From positions 682,001-746,000 of the forward strand of contig NZ_JACDTY010000002.1 in the NCBI RefSeq assembly GCF_013520985.1: 64,000 nucleotides of DNA. The letters are read 5' to 3'. Shown piece after piece: positions 17,113-24,333 of this stretch. The DNA comes from Mesorhizobium neociceri (GTDB taxonomy: Bacteria; Pseudomonadota; Alphaproteobacteria; Rhizobiales; Rhizobiaceae). The notes below the pieces were generated by a model. It worked only from the letters and a program-made list of their open reading frames with translations, made no database searches and was not told the DNA's origin. How positions within the stretch are numbered: the stretch's first letter is position 1; the number at the start of each line of letters is the position of its first letter. The translations under genes and the position numbers were made by a program.

Positions 17113-17475
17113 TCACTGCGCCGGCACCTTGTCCAGAAATCCGGTGACACTCTTCAGGCGGCCGTTCTCGATGATGCCGATATCGGTGCCTTCGATAACC
17201 GATGGAATGCCTTCCGGCCCGAGGTTCCACGAGAAGCGGATCGTGTCGGCGAACCCGTCCGGCTTGCCCTTCAGCGAGAACCGGAAGCCGGCAAAGCGCT
17301 GCTGCACGCCATCGATGAGCGCGGCAACACCGGCATGGCCGTCGCCCTGCATCAGCGGATCGCGGTAGCTGACGTCTTCGGTGAAGGTCGCCTTGAGCAG
17401 CTCGGCGCGGCGATCCGCATCGGCCTCGTTCCAGGCGGTGATGTAGTTTTGGGCGATGATGTTGAGATCGGTCAT
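17113..17475 (-). CDS. NTF2-like / SnoaL-type small protein
   Basis: This 120-residue single-domain protein has the NTF2-like cone-fold pattern: an N-terminal helix IIAQNYITAWNEADADRRAEL, then FTEDVSYRDPLMQGDGHAGVAALIDG, and closing strands IEGTDIGIIENGRLKSVTGFLD. Members act as small-molecule isomerases or hydrolases or are non-enzymatic; no specific function can be given. It lies between xylB and xylA on the opposite strand and would be divergently transcribed from xylA, 113 nt away. Whether it serves xylose metabolism is unknown. Confidence 0.8.
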   Translation of the reverse strand: MTDLNIIAQNYITAWNEADADRRAELLKATFTEDVSYRDPLMQGDGHAGVAALIDGVQQRFAGFRFSLKGKPDGFADTIRFSWNLGPEGIPSVIEGTDIGIIENGRLKSVTGFLDKVPAQ

Positions 17476-17588
17476 GGTCTGTCTCCTTCGTTGAGCGGCT
17501 TTGACACGAGCCTCTTCACCCCTTGGCAGAACGAAACCAATTACGCCTGAGGTAATCAGGGCGAACTATTCGAGAGAGGACAGACATC

Positions 17589-18914
17589 ATGAGCAGCGGA
17601 TTTTTCGGCGACATCCAGAAGATAAAGTATGAAGGACCGGATTCGACCAATCCGCTGGCCTACCGCTTCTACAACCCCGATGAGGTCGTCGCCGGCAAGC
17701 GGCTGGAAGACCATCTGCGCTTCGCGGTCGCCTACTGGCATTCCTTCGCCTGGCCGGGCGGCGACCCCTTTGGCGGCCAGACTTTCGACCGTCCCTGGTT
17801 CCCCAAGGCGGGCGGCGTCGACACGATGGAACTGGCCAAGCTCAAGGCAGACGTCGCCTTCGAGATGTTCTCGCTGCTCGGTGCGCCCTATTTCTGCTTC
17901 CACGACGCCGACGTGCGGCCCGAGGGCAAGGATTTCTCCGAAAGTGCAGCGCGGCTCGACGAGATCGCCGACTATTTCGCCGCCAAGATGAAGAAGACCG
18001 GGGTCAAGCTGCTCTGGGGCACGGCGAACCTGTTCTCCAACCGCCGCTTCATGTCGGGTGCCGCCACCAATCCAGATCCGGATGTCTTTGCCTATGCGGC
18101 GGCGACGGTGAAAAGCTGCATCGACGTCACCAAGCGGCTGAAGGGCGAGAACTACGTGCTGTGGGGCGGGCGCGAGGGCTATGAGACGCTGCTCAACACC
18201 GACCTTGCGCGCGAGCAGGAGCAGGCCGGCCGTTTCCTCAGCCTCGTCGTCGACTACAAGCACAAGATCGGCTTCAAGGGCACGATCCTGATCGAGCCGA
18301 AGCCGCAGGAGCCGACCAAGCACCAGTATGACTACGATGTCGCGACCGTCTACGGCTTCCTAAAGCGCTTCGGCCTGGAAAAGGAGGTCAAGCTCAACAT
18401 CGAACAGGGCCACGCCATCCTGGCCGGTCATTCCTTCGAGCACGAGCTGGCGCTGGCCAATGCGCTTGGCCTCTTCGGCTCGATCGACATGAACCGCAAC
18501 GACTACCAGTCGGGCTGGGACACCGACCAGTTCCCCAACAATGTGCCGGAAATGGCGCTGGCCTACTACCAGGTCCTGCAGGCCGGTGGCTTCAAGACCG
18601 GCGGCACTAATTTCGACGCCAAGCTGCGCCGCCAGTCGCTCGATCCGCAGGATCTGCTGATCGGCCATATCGGTGGCATGGATTCCTGCGCACGCGGTCT
18701 CAAGGCCGCGGCCCGCATGGTCGAGGACAAGGCGCTGTCAGGCCCACTGGCCGAACGCTATGCGGGCTGGAACTCGGCCGAGGCCAAGGCGATGCTGTCG
18801 GGCAAGCGCACGCTTGAGGATATCGCCGAGCGCGTCGTGAAGAAGAAGATCGAGCCGCAGCCGCGCTCCGGCCGCCAGGAGCTGCTGGAAAACATCGTCA
18901 ACCGCTACGTCTGA
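17589..18914 (+). CDS. xylA: Xylose isomerase
   Basis: This 441-residue class II xylose isomerase interconverts D-xylose and D-xylulose. Active-site segments are visible: catalytic His in [12 protein letters not shown] (about residue 102), [17 protein letters not shown], the metal Glu/Lys in [15 protein letters not shown] (about 234-248), [17 protein letters not shown] and the metal-binding [21 protein letters not shown] at 17589 follows CGAGAGAGGACAGACATC. A small palindrome CCTGA-GGTAA-TCAGG lies 29 nt upstream (17546-17560) and may be an operator. With xylB it completes conversion of xylose to xylulose 5-phosphate. No xylose transporter is adjacent. Confidence 0.96.
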   Translation: MSSGFFGDIQKIKYEGPDSTNPLAYRFYNPDEVVAGKRLEDHLRFAVAYWHSFAWPGGDPFGGQTFDRPWFPKAGGVDTMELAKLKADVAFEMFSLLGAPYFCFHDADVRPEGKDFSESAARLDEIADYFAAKMKKTGVKLLWGTANLFSNRRFMSGAATNPDPDVFAYAAATVKSCIDVTKRLKGENYVLWGGREGYETLLNTDLAREQEQAGRFLSLVVDYKHKIGFKGTILIEPKPQEPTKHQYDYDVATVYGFLKRFGLEKEVKLNIEQGHAILAGHSFEHELALANALGLFGSIDMNRNDYQSGWDTDQFPNNVPEMALAYYQVLQAGGFKTGGTNFDAKLRRQSLDPQDLLIGHIGGMDSCARGLKAAARMVEDKALSGPLAERYAGWNSAEAKAMLSGKRTLEDIAERVVKKKIEPQPRSGRQELLENIVNRYV

Positions 18915-19122
18915 AGGCGGAAAACCGATTCGCACTGCGTAAGGGGCGGCAGGATGAACACCCCTGCCGCCTTGGAATGCTTTGTGCGGCAGCCCTCTTC
19001 CGGCGACAAGGTTTTGCCCTTTGTCGCCCCTCAATGACCTCGCTCTTGCCTTCAAACTGCCGTCACGTATCTCGTATAAGAGTGCCGTTGTGGCGGGTGA
19101 AAAGGAAGGAGGCGAACCGATA

Positions 19123-19326
19123 ATGCAACACGAACGCGAAATCGACGCCCTACTCTCATCCGGTGAGACCGGATCGATCATCGACCGGCTGATGGCGCTG
19201 CCGCGGCCGACCGACACTGTGAAAAACGAATGGGATCGCGCTGTCAGCAGCCGCTTCGAAGTCCGACTGGCGAGGCAGATGCGCTCGCAGATCGACGCCG
19301 GCGGCGATCGCCAGAACGCCGCCTGA
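19123..19326 (+). CDS. Small conserved-looking hypothetical protein, 67 aa
   Basis: The 67-residue product (MQHEREIDALLSSGETGSII...) is predicted mostly helical and charged, without signal peptide or membrane segment. ATG at 19123 is preceded by AAGGAAGGAGGCG, a strong ribosome site, which is why I choose it over the in-frame GTG at 18982. No recognised domain. It lies between xylA and the carnitine regulator gene and points toward the latter's 3' end. Confidence 0.55.
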   Translation: MQHEREIDALLSSGETGSIIDRLMALPRPTDTVKNEWDRAVSSRFEVRLARQMRSQIDAGGDRQNAA

Positions 19327-19387
19327 TCTCTCTTTGTCTGTGCATGTCGTTATCCCAAAACCGCGACACACTTTTGGGCGACATGCA

Positions 19388-20368
19388 TCAACCTCGGCGC
19401 AGCCTGACTGGCGCTTCGCCGAACGCTCTTGAAAACGCTCTGGAAAATGCCGCGGCGGACGAGAACCCCGTCCGCCCGGCAATATCCGCCATGGCAATCC
19501 GCGTGTCGACCACCAGCCGCCGCGCCGCGCCCAGCCGCAGCCTGAGATAATAGGCGCCAGGCGTCTCACCGATAGATTTGCGGAAAATGCTCTCCAATGT
19601 CCGCGCCGTCACCCCGGCGCGTTTTGCCACCGCATCGATGGTCAGCGGCTGGTCGACATGCGATTCCATCAGCCGGATGGCTTGCGCCAGGCGCGGGTCA
19701 TAGCCGTCGAGCCGGCCAAGCGAGACCAGCGGCTGCGCGTCGGTGGCCGCGCGGGCCTGATCGTAGATGAAGACGCTGGCGACATCGAGCGCGACGGCCA
19801 TGCCGAGGCGGGTGCGGATCAGATGCAGCATCAGGTCGAAGGTAGGCGACGCCCCGCCGGAGGTGAACACCGGCCCGTCGATGACATAACGGTCGGGCCG
19901 GACATCGACGCCGGGAAAGGCCGAGGAAAAATCCTCCATGTCTTCCCAGTGGGTGGTGGCGCTGCGGCCTTCGAGCAGGCCGGCACGCGCCACCAGCCAG
20001 GTGCCGGCCTCGACGCCGCCGCAGGCGCGGGCGGCTCGGGCCGCGCGGCGCAGGCCCGATAGCAGCGCCGAGGTCGCATAGTTCTGGGTGCCGAAGCCGG
20101 CGACGACGACAAGCACATCGGTCGGCTCGGCCGCATCGAAACGGCCGCTGACCGCCACGGGCAGGCCGCATGTGGTGACCGGCGCCTCGCCCGTCACAGA
20201 AACCAGTTTGAAATCGAATAGCGTCTCGCCGGAAATGCGGTTGGCGGCGCGCAGCGGGTCGACGGCCGAGGCGACGCACATGATGGAGGAGCCGGAAAAC
20301 ACCAGCAGCGTCACCTTGAGCGGTGAGCGCTCCGAACGAAAGATAGTCGGTTTTTCGCTTTTGATCAT
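19388..20368 (-). CDS. GlxA/CdhR-type transcriptional activator of the carnitine operon
   Basis: This 326-residue regulator has an N-terminal DJ-1/PfpI-like (class I glutamine amidotransferase-like) domain (VTLLVFSGSSIMCVASAVDPL; ALLSGLRRAARAARACGGVEAG) and a C-terminal AraC-type double helix-turn-helix (LTIDAVAKRAGVTARTLE ... IADIAGRTGFSSAAAFSRAF-like, about residues 225-320). This is the architecture of Pseudomonas CdhR and GbdR, which activate carnitine and betaine genes. ATG 20368 was chosen; the frame remains open far upstream into antisense sequence. It diverges from the BKACE gene over 78 nt, so it very likely controls the block 20447-27193. The ligand is presumably carnitine or a relative, by analogy. 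Confidence 0.85.
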   Translation of the reverse strand: MIKSEKPTIFRSERSPLKVTLLVFSGSSIMCVASAVDPLRAANRISGETLFDFKLVSVTGEAPVTTCGLPVAVSGRFDAAEPTDVLVVVAGFGTQNYATSALLSGLRRAARAARACGGVEAGTWLVARAGLLEGRSATTHWEDMEDFSSAFPGVDVRPDRYVIDGPVFTSGGASPTFDLMLHLIRTRLGMAVALDVASVFIYDQARAATDAQPLVSLGRLDGYDPRLAQAIRLMESHVDQPLTIDAVAKRAGVTARTLESIFRKSIGETPGAYYLRLRLGAARRLVVDTRIAMADIAGRTGFSSAAAFSRAFSRAFGEAPVRLRRG

Positions 20369-20446
20369 GAGAGCTTCGTAAAACGCAAAACAGTTTCCGG
20401 CAAGTCGGATCATTGTTAGGCTTCTGATGATTGGGAGGAGATTGCC

Positions 20447-21370
20447 ATGCCACTCGCGATGAACCGTGAGGTCTTCATTACCTGTGCCGTCACCGGCTCC
20501 GGTGGCACGCAGGACCGCTCGCCGCATGTGCCGCGCTCGCCCAAGCAGATCGCCGATTCGGCCATCGACGCGGCCAAGGCCGGTGCGGCCATCGTCCACT
20601 GCCATGTCCGCGACCCCGAGACCGGCAAGCCCCGCCGCGATGTGCATCTCTACCGCGAGGTGACCGAGCGCATCCGTGATGCGAATGTCGACGTGATCCT
20701 GAACCTGACCGCCGGCATGGGCGGCGACATGGTGTTCGGTTCGCCCGAAGCGCCGTTGCCGCTCAACGAAAAAGGCACCGACATGGGTGGAGCCACCAAC
20801 CGCATGGAACATGTGCGCCAGTGCCTGCCGGAAATCTGCACGCTCGACTGCGGCACCATGAACTTCGCCGAAGCCGACTATGTCATGACCAACACGCCCG
20901 GCATGCTGCGCGCCATGGGCGGCATGATGACGGCGCTTGGCGTCAAGCCGGAAATCGAAGCCTTCGACACCGGCCATCTCTGGTTCGCCAAGCAATTGGT
21001 CGAAGAGAAGGTGCTGAACCCCGATGCGCTGGTGCAGCTCTGCATGGGCGTGCCGTGGGGTGCGCCGGACGACCTCAACACCTTCATGGCCATGGTCAAC
21101 AATGTGCCGTCGACCTGGAACTGGTCGGCCTTCGCCATCGGCCGCAACCAGATGGCCTATGCGGCAGCAGCGGTTCTGGCCGGCGGCAATGTCCGCGTCG
21201 GGCTGGAAGACAATCTGTGGTTCGACAAGGGCGTGCTCGCGACCAACGCCCAGCTGGTCGAGCGCGCCGCCAGCATCGTCACCAATCTCGGCGCCAGGAT
21301 CCTCGGGCCGGAAGAAGTGCGCAAGAAGCTGAACCTGACCAAGCGGGCACCGATCGCAGCCGCGGCATAA
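20447..21370 (+). CDS. Beta-keto acid cleavage enzyme (BKACE), likely 3-dehydrocarnitine cleavage
   Basis: This 307-residue BKACE-family (formerly DUF849) zinc enzyme condenses a beta-keto acid with acetyl-CoA and cleaves it. The two zinc His are in VHCHVRDPETGKPRRD (about residues 46-61), and GLEDNLW near residue 253 carries the conserved acidic residue. In carnitine catabolism this step turns 3-dehydrocarnitine plus acetyl-CoA into betainyl-CoA and acetoacetate (CdhC role). ATG 20447 follows a strong GGGAGGAGATTGCC. It heads a tight co-directional group that also contains L-carnitine dehydrogenase, which fixes its likely substrate. Confidence 0.88.
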   Translation: MPLAMNREVFITCAVTGSGGTQDRSPHVPRSPKQIADSAIDAAKAGAAIVHCHVRDPETGKPRRDVHLYREVTERIRDANVDVILNLTAGMGGDMVFGSPEAPLPLNEKGTDMGGATNRMEHVRQCLPEICTLDCGTMNFAEADYVMTNTPGMLRAMGGMMTALGVKPEIEAFDTGHLWFAKQLVEEKVLNPDALVQLCMGVPWGAPDDLNTFMAMVNNVPSTWNWSAFAIGRNQMAYAAAAVLAGGNVRVGLEDNLWFDKGVLATNAQLVERAASIVTNLGARILGPEEVRKKLNLTKRAPIAAAA

Positions 21371-21384
21371 AGCGGAGGTTGACG

Positions 21385-22008
21385 ATGGCTACCGTCAAAT
21401 TCACCGCGATGAAGGATGGCGACAGGGACGATTACGAATTCCTGACCGCCCATGAGATCGACTATGCTGCGAAAACCGGCGAGCGGTTGCTCGACGGGCT
21501 GGTGCAGCTCGACGAAGGCCTGTCCGGCTACAAGATCACCCGGCTCGGCCATTCGCTGCAGGCGGCGACGCGGGCCTGGCGCGATGGCGCCGACACCGAC
21601 TGGATCGCCTGCGCGCTGCTTCACGATATCGGCGACATCTATGCGCCCTACAATCACGACGAATACGCCGCGTCGATCCTGAAACCTTTCGTGCGCGAGC
21701 AATGCACCTGGGTGGTGGAAAAGCATGGCGACTTCCAGCGCCTCTATTACGCCCACCACCTCGGCGGCAACCGCCATGCCCGCGACCGCTTCGCCGGGCA
21801 TATGTATTTCGACGACTGCGACCAGTTTTGCGAACGCTGGGACCAGTCGAGCTTCGACCCCGACTACGAGACGCTGCCGATCGAGTTCTTCCGGCCCTTC
21901 GTGCTCGAGGTCTTCGCCCGCAAGGCCTACGACCCCTCAGTGATCCGCGCCGGCGAGCGCGTGCCCCTCCTCGACCCTCAGACAGTCAAGACAAGAACCG
22001 GAGCCTGA
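21385..22008 (+). CDS. HD-domain protein resembling PhnZ/MIOX-type diiron oxygenases
   Basis: This 207-residue protein has an HD-type metal set: His in TRLGHSLQAAT, the HD doublet in CALLHDIGDIYAPYNHDEY, further His in VEKHGDFQRLYYAHHLGG, and an Asp in the closing CERWDQSSFDPDYET segment. That last pattern (RWD..S.DP) and the spacing recall the HD-domain mixed-valence diiron oxygenases PhnZ, TmpB and myo-inositol oxygenase rather than ordinary phosphohydrolases. ATG 21385 has GCGGAGGTTGACG upstream. It lies between the cleavage enzyme and carnitine dehydrogenase (14 and 2 nt gaps), the place where other bacteria have a betainyl-CoA thioesterase. Its reaction is unknown; a plain phosphohydrolase is the alternative. 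Confidence 0.7.
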   Translation: MATVKFTAMKDGDRDDYEFLTAHEIDYAAKTGERLLDGLVQLDEGLSGYKITRLGHSLQAATRAWRDGADTDWIACALLHDIGDIYAPYNHDEYAASILKPFVREQCTWVVEKHGDFQRLYYAHHLGGNRHARDRFAGHMYFDDCDQFCERWDQSSFDPDYETLPIEFFRPFVLEVFARKAYDPSVIRAGERVPLLDPQTVKTRTGA

Positions 22009-22010
22009 CC

Positions 22011-23105
22011 ATGAGCATCATCAACAAGGCAGCCGCCATTGGCGGCGGTGTCATCGGCGCCGGCTGGGTGGCACGGCTGCTGCTCAACGGCATCGATGTG
22101 TCGATCTTCGATCCCGATCCGGAGGCGTCGCGCAAGGTCTCGGAAGTGATGAAGGGCGCCCGCCGCGCCTACAAGCAGATGGTTCCCGGTGGCCTGCCTA
22201 AGGAAGGTAAACTCACCTTCGCCAAGACCATCGCCGAAGCAGTGGCCGATGCCGACTTCATCCAGGAGAGCGTGCCGGAACGGCTCGACCTGAAACACCG
22301 CGTGCTGGCCGAGATCGATCTCTATGCGCCGACCAACGCCATCGTCGGTTCCTCGACCTCCGGCATCAAGCCGACCGACATGCAGGTGGCGATGAAGAAG
22401 CACCCGGAGCGGCTGGTTGTCGGACATCCCTTCAACCCGGTCTATCTCCTGCCGCTGGTCGAGATCGTCGGCGGCGAGCAGACGTTCCCCGAGGCAATCG
22501 AAGTTGCCAAAGAAATCTATGCCTCGATCGGCATGAAGCCGGTGGTCATTCGCAAGGAAATCGAGGCCTTTGTCGGCGACCGCCTGCTGGAAGCGGCGTG
22601 GCGCGAGGCGCTGTGGCTGATCAAGGACGGTATCTGCACGGTCGAGGAACTCGACGACATCATGCGCTATGGCTTCGGCCTTCGCTGGGCGCAGATGGGC
22701 ATGTTCCAGGTCTACCGCGTCGCCGGCGGCGAGGCCGGCATGCGCCACTTCATGGCGCAGTTCGGGCCGTGCCTGAAATGGCCGTGGACCAAGCTGATGG
22801 ACGTGCCGGAGTTCAACGACGAGCTGGTCGATCTGATCGCCACCCAGTCGGACGACCAGGCGCACGGCCTGTCGATCCGCGAGCTGGAAAAGATCCGCGA
22901 CGACAATCTGGTCGCGATCATGGATGCTTTGTCGAAGCAGAACAAAGGCAAGGGCTGGGGCGCCGGCGCGCTGCATAAGGACTATACCAACCAATTGGCC
23001 AAGCTGGCGGCGAAGAAGCCGGCCGCTTCCAAGGCCGCCGAAAAGGCCAAGGCGTCGAAGCCGGTGAAGAAGGTTGAAAAGCCGAAGAAAAAGAAGAAAG
23101 GCTGA
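22011..23105 (+). CDS. lcdH: L-carnitine 3-dehydrogenase
   Basis: This 364-residue enzyme of the 3-hydroxyacyl-CoA dehydrogenase family oxidises L-carnitine to 3-dehydrocarnitine with NAD+. An N-terminal Rossmann motif AAIGGGVIGAGWVARLLLNG is followed by SSTSGIKPTDMQVAM and the catalytic-type region VVGHPFNPVYLLPLVEIVGG. Residues up to about 320 match the usual length. The last 45 residues are a Lys/Ala/Pro tail (AKKPAASKAAEKAKASKPVK..., ending KPKKKKKG) with no fold. Many rhizobial homologues instead carry a fused thioesterase domain here; this one does not. It starts 2 nt after the HD gene's stop. Substrate assignment rests on family resemblance and context. Confidence 0.87.
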   Translation: MSIINKAAAIGGGVIGAGWVARLLLNGIDVSIFDPDPEASRKVSEVMKGARRAYKQMVPGGLPKEGKLTFAKTIAEAVADADFIQESVPERLDLKHRVLAEIDLYAPTNAIVGSSTSGIKPTDMQVAMKKHPERLVVGHPFNPVYLLPLVEIVGGEQTFPEAIEVAKEIYASIGMKPVVIRKEIEAFVGDRLLEAAWREALWLIKDGICTVEELDDIMRYGFGLRWAQMGMFQVYRVAGGEAGMRHFMAQFGPCLKWPWTKLMDVPEFNDELVDLIATQSDDQAHGLSIRELEKIRDDNLVAIMDALSKQNKGKGWGAGALHKDYTNQLAKLAAKKPAASKAAEKAKASKPVKKVEKPKKKKKG

Positions 23106-23109
23106 AGCC

Positions 23110-24273
23110 ATGGATTTCGGGCTGTCGGAGGAACAGAAGCTCATCGTCGAGACGACGCGCGCGTTCGTCGAGAATGAGCTTTACCCGCATGAGCGCGAGG
23201 TCGAACGCACTGGCGTGCTGCGCCGCGAGCTGATCGAGGAGATCAAGGTCAAGGCGATCGAAGCCGGGCTCTACGCCGCCAACATGCCGGCCGATGTCGG
23301 TGGCGCCGGCCTCGATACGGTGACCTGGCTGCTCTACGAAAAGGAACTCGGCCGCGCCAATTACGCGCTGCACTGGACCTGCGTGGCGCGGCCCTCCAAC
23401 ATCCTCTTGGCCGGCACGCCGGAGCAGCGCGAGAAATACCTGTTCCCCTGCATCCGCGGCGAGAAGTGGGACTGCCTGGCGATGACTGAACCGGGCGCCG
23501 GCTCGGACCTGCGCGGCATGAAGGCGACCGCCGTGCAGGACGGCGACGACTGGGTGCTGAACGGCACCAAGCATTTTATCAGCCACGCCGACCTTGCTGA
23601 CTTTGCCATCGTCTTCATGGCCTCGGGCGAAGAAGAAACGCCGCGTGGCAAGCGCAAGAAGATCACCGCCTTCTTCGTCGACAAGGGCACCAAGGGTTTT
23701 ACGGTGCGCGACGGCTACCGCAACGTCTCGCATCGCGGCTACACCAACGCCATCCTCGAATTCGACGATTGCCGCCTGCCGGCAAGCCAGGTGCTCGGCG
23801 AAGTCCATAAGGGTTTCGACGTTGCCAATTCCTGGCTCGGCGCCACCCGCCTGCAGGTCGGCGCCACCTGCCTCGGCCGCGCCGAGCGGGCGCTCGGCCA
23901 TGCCATCGAATATTCCGCGCAGCGCCAGCAGTTCGGCCAGCAGATCGGCAAGTTCCAGGGCGTGTCGTTCAAGCTCGCCGATATGGCCACCGAATTGAAG
24001 GCCGCCGACCTGATGGTGTTCGAAGCTGGCTGGAAGTACGATCAGGGCACCGTCACCGATCAGGACATGGCCATGGCCAAGCTGAAGGCTACCGAAATGC
24101 TCGCTTTCGTCGCCGACGAGGCGATCCAGATCCATGGCGGCATGGGGCTGATGGACGACCTCCCGCTGGAACGCATCTGGCGCGACGCCCGCGTCGAGCG
24201 CATCTGGGAAGGCACTTCGGAGATTCAGCGACATATTATTTCGCGGGCGCTGCTGCGTCCGTTCGGAGCTTAG
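23110..24273 (+). CDS. Acyl-CoA dehydrogenase (gamma-butyrobetainyl-CoA dehydrogenase candidate)
   Basis: This 387-residue flavoenzyme has the acyl-CoA dehydrogenase signatures DCLAMTEPGAGSDLRGM (FAD and substrate region, about 133-149), QQFGQQIGKFQ and IHGGMGLMDDLPLERIWRD, with the catalytic Glu in ERIWEGTSEIQRH near the C-terminus. In this operon the most economical role is oxidation of gamma-butyrobetainyl-CoA to crotonobetainyl-CoA (CaiA-like). ATG 23110 lies 4 nt past the carnitine dehydrogenase stop. Substrate is inferred from the neighbouring CaiD and ligase genes. Confidence 0.85.
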   Translation: MDFGLSEEQKLIVETTRAFVENELYPHEREVERTGVLRRELIEEIKVKAIEAGLYAANMPADVGGAGLDTVTWLLYEKELGRANYALHWTCVARPSNILLAGTPEQREKYLFPCIRGEKWDCLAMTEPGAGSDLRGMKATAVQDGDDWVLNGTKHFISHADLADFAIVFMASGEEETPRGKRKKITAFFVDKGTKGFTVRDGYRNVSHRGYTNAILEFDDCRLPASQVLGEVHKGFDVANSWLGATRLQVGATCLGRAERALGHAIEYSAQRQQFGQQIGKFQGVSFKLADMATELKAADLMVFEAGWKYDQGTVTDQDMAMAKLKATEMLAFVADEAIQIHGGMGLMDDLPLERIWRDARVERIWEGTSEIQRHIISRALLRPFGA

Positions 24274-24323
24274 AGCATGATGGACCCCAAACCGGGTCCG
24301 GTTTTGGGGAGAAGATCATGCTC
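24273..24323. repeat. Nested palindrome, GAGCATGAT...ATCATGCTC type
   Basis: Outer arms GAGCATGAT (24273-24281) and ATCATGCTC (24315-24323) enclose inner arms CCCCAAACCGG / CCGGTTTTGGGG. It begins at the acyl-CoA dehydrogenase stop codon and ends 10 nt before the next start, so it sits inside the operon. It is a common alpha-rhizobial repeat type. In mRNA it would form a hairpin between two cistrons. Confidence 0.8.
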
Positions 24324-24333
24324 AAACGAAAAG

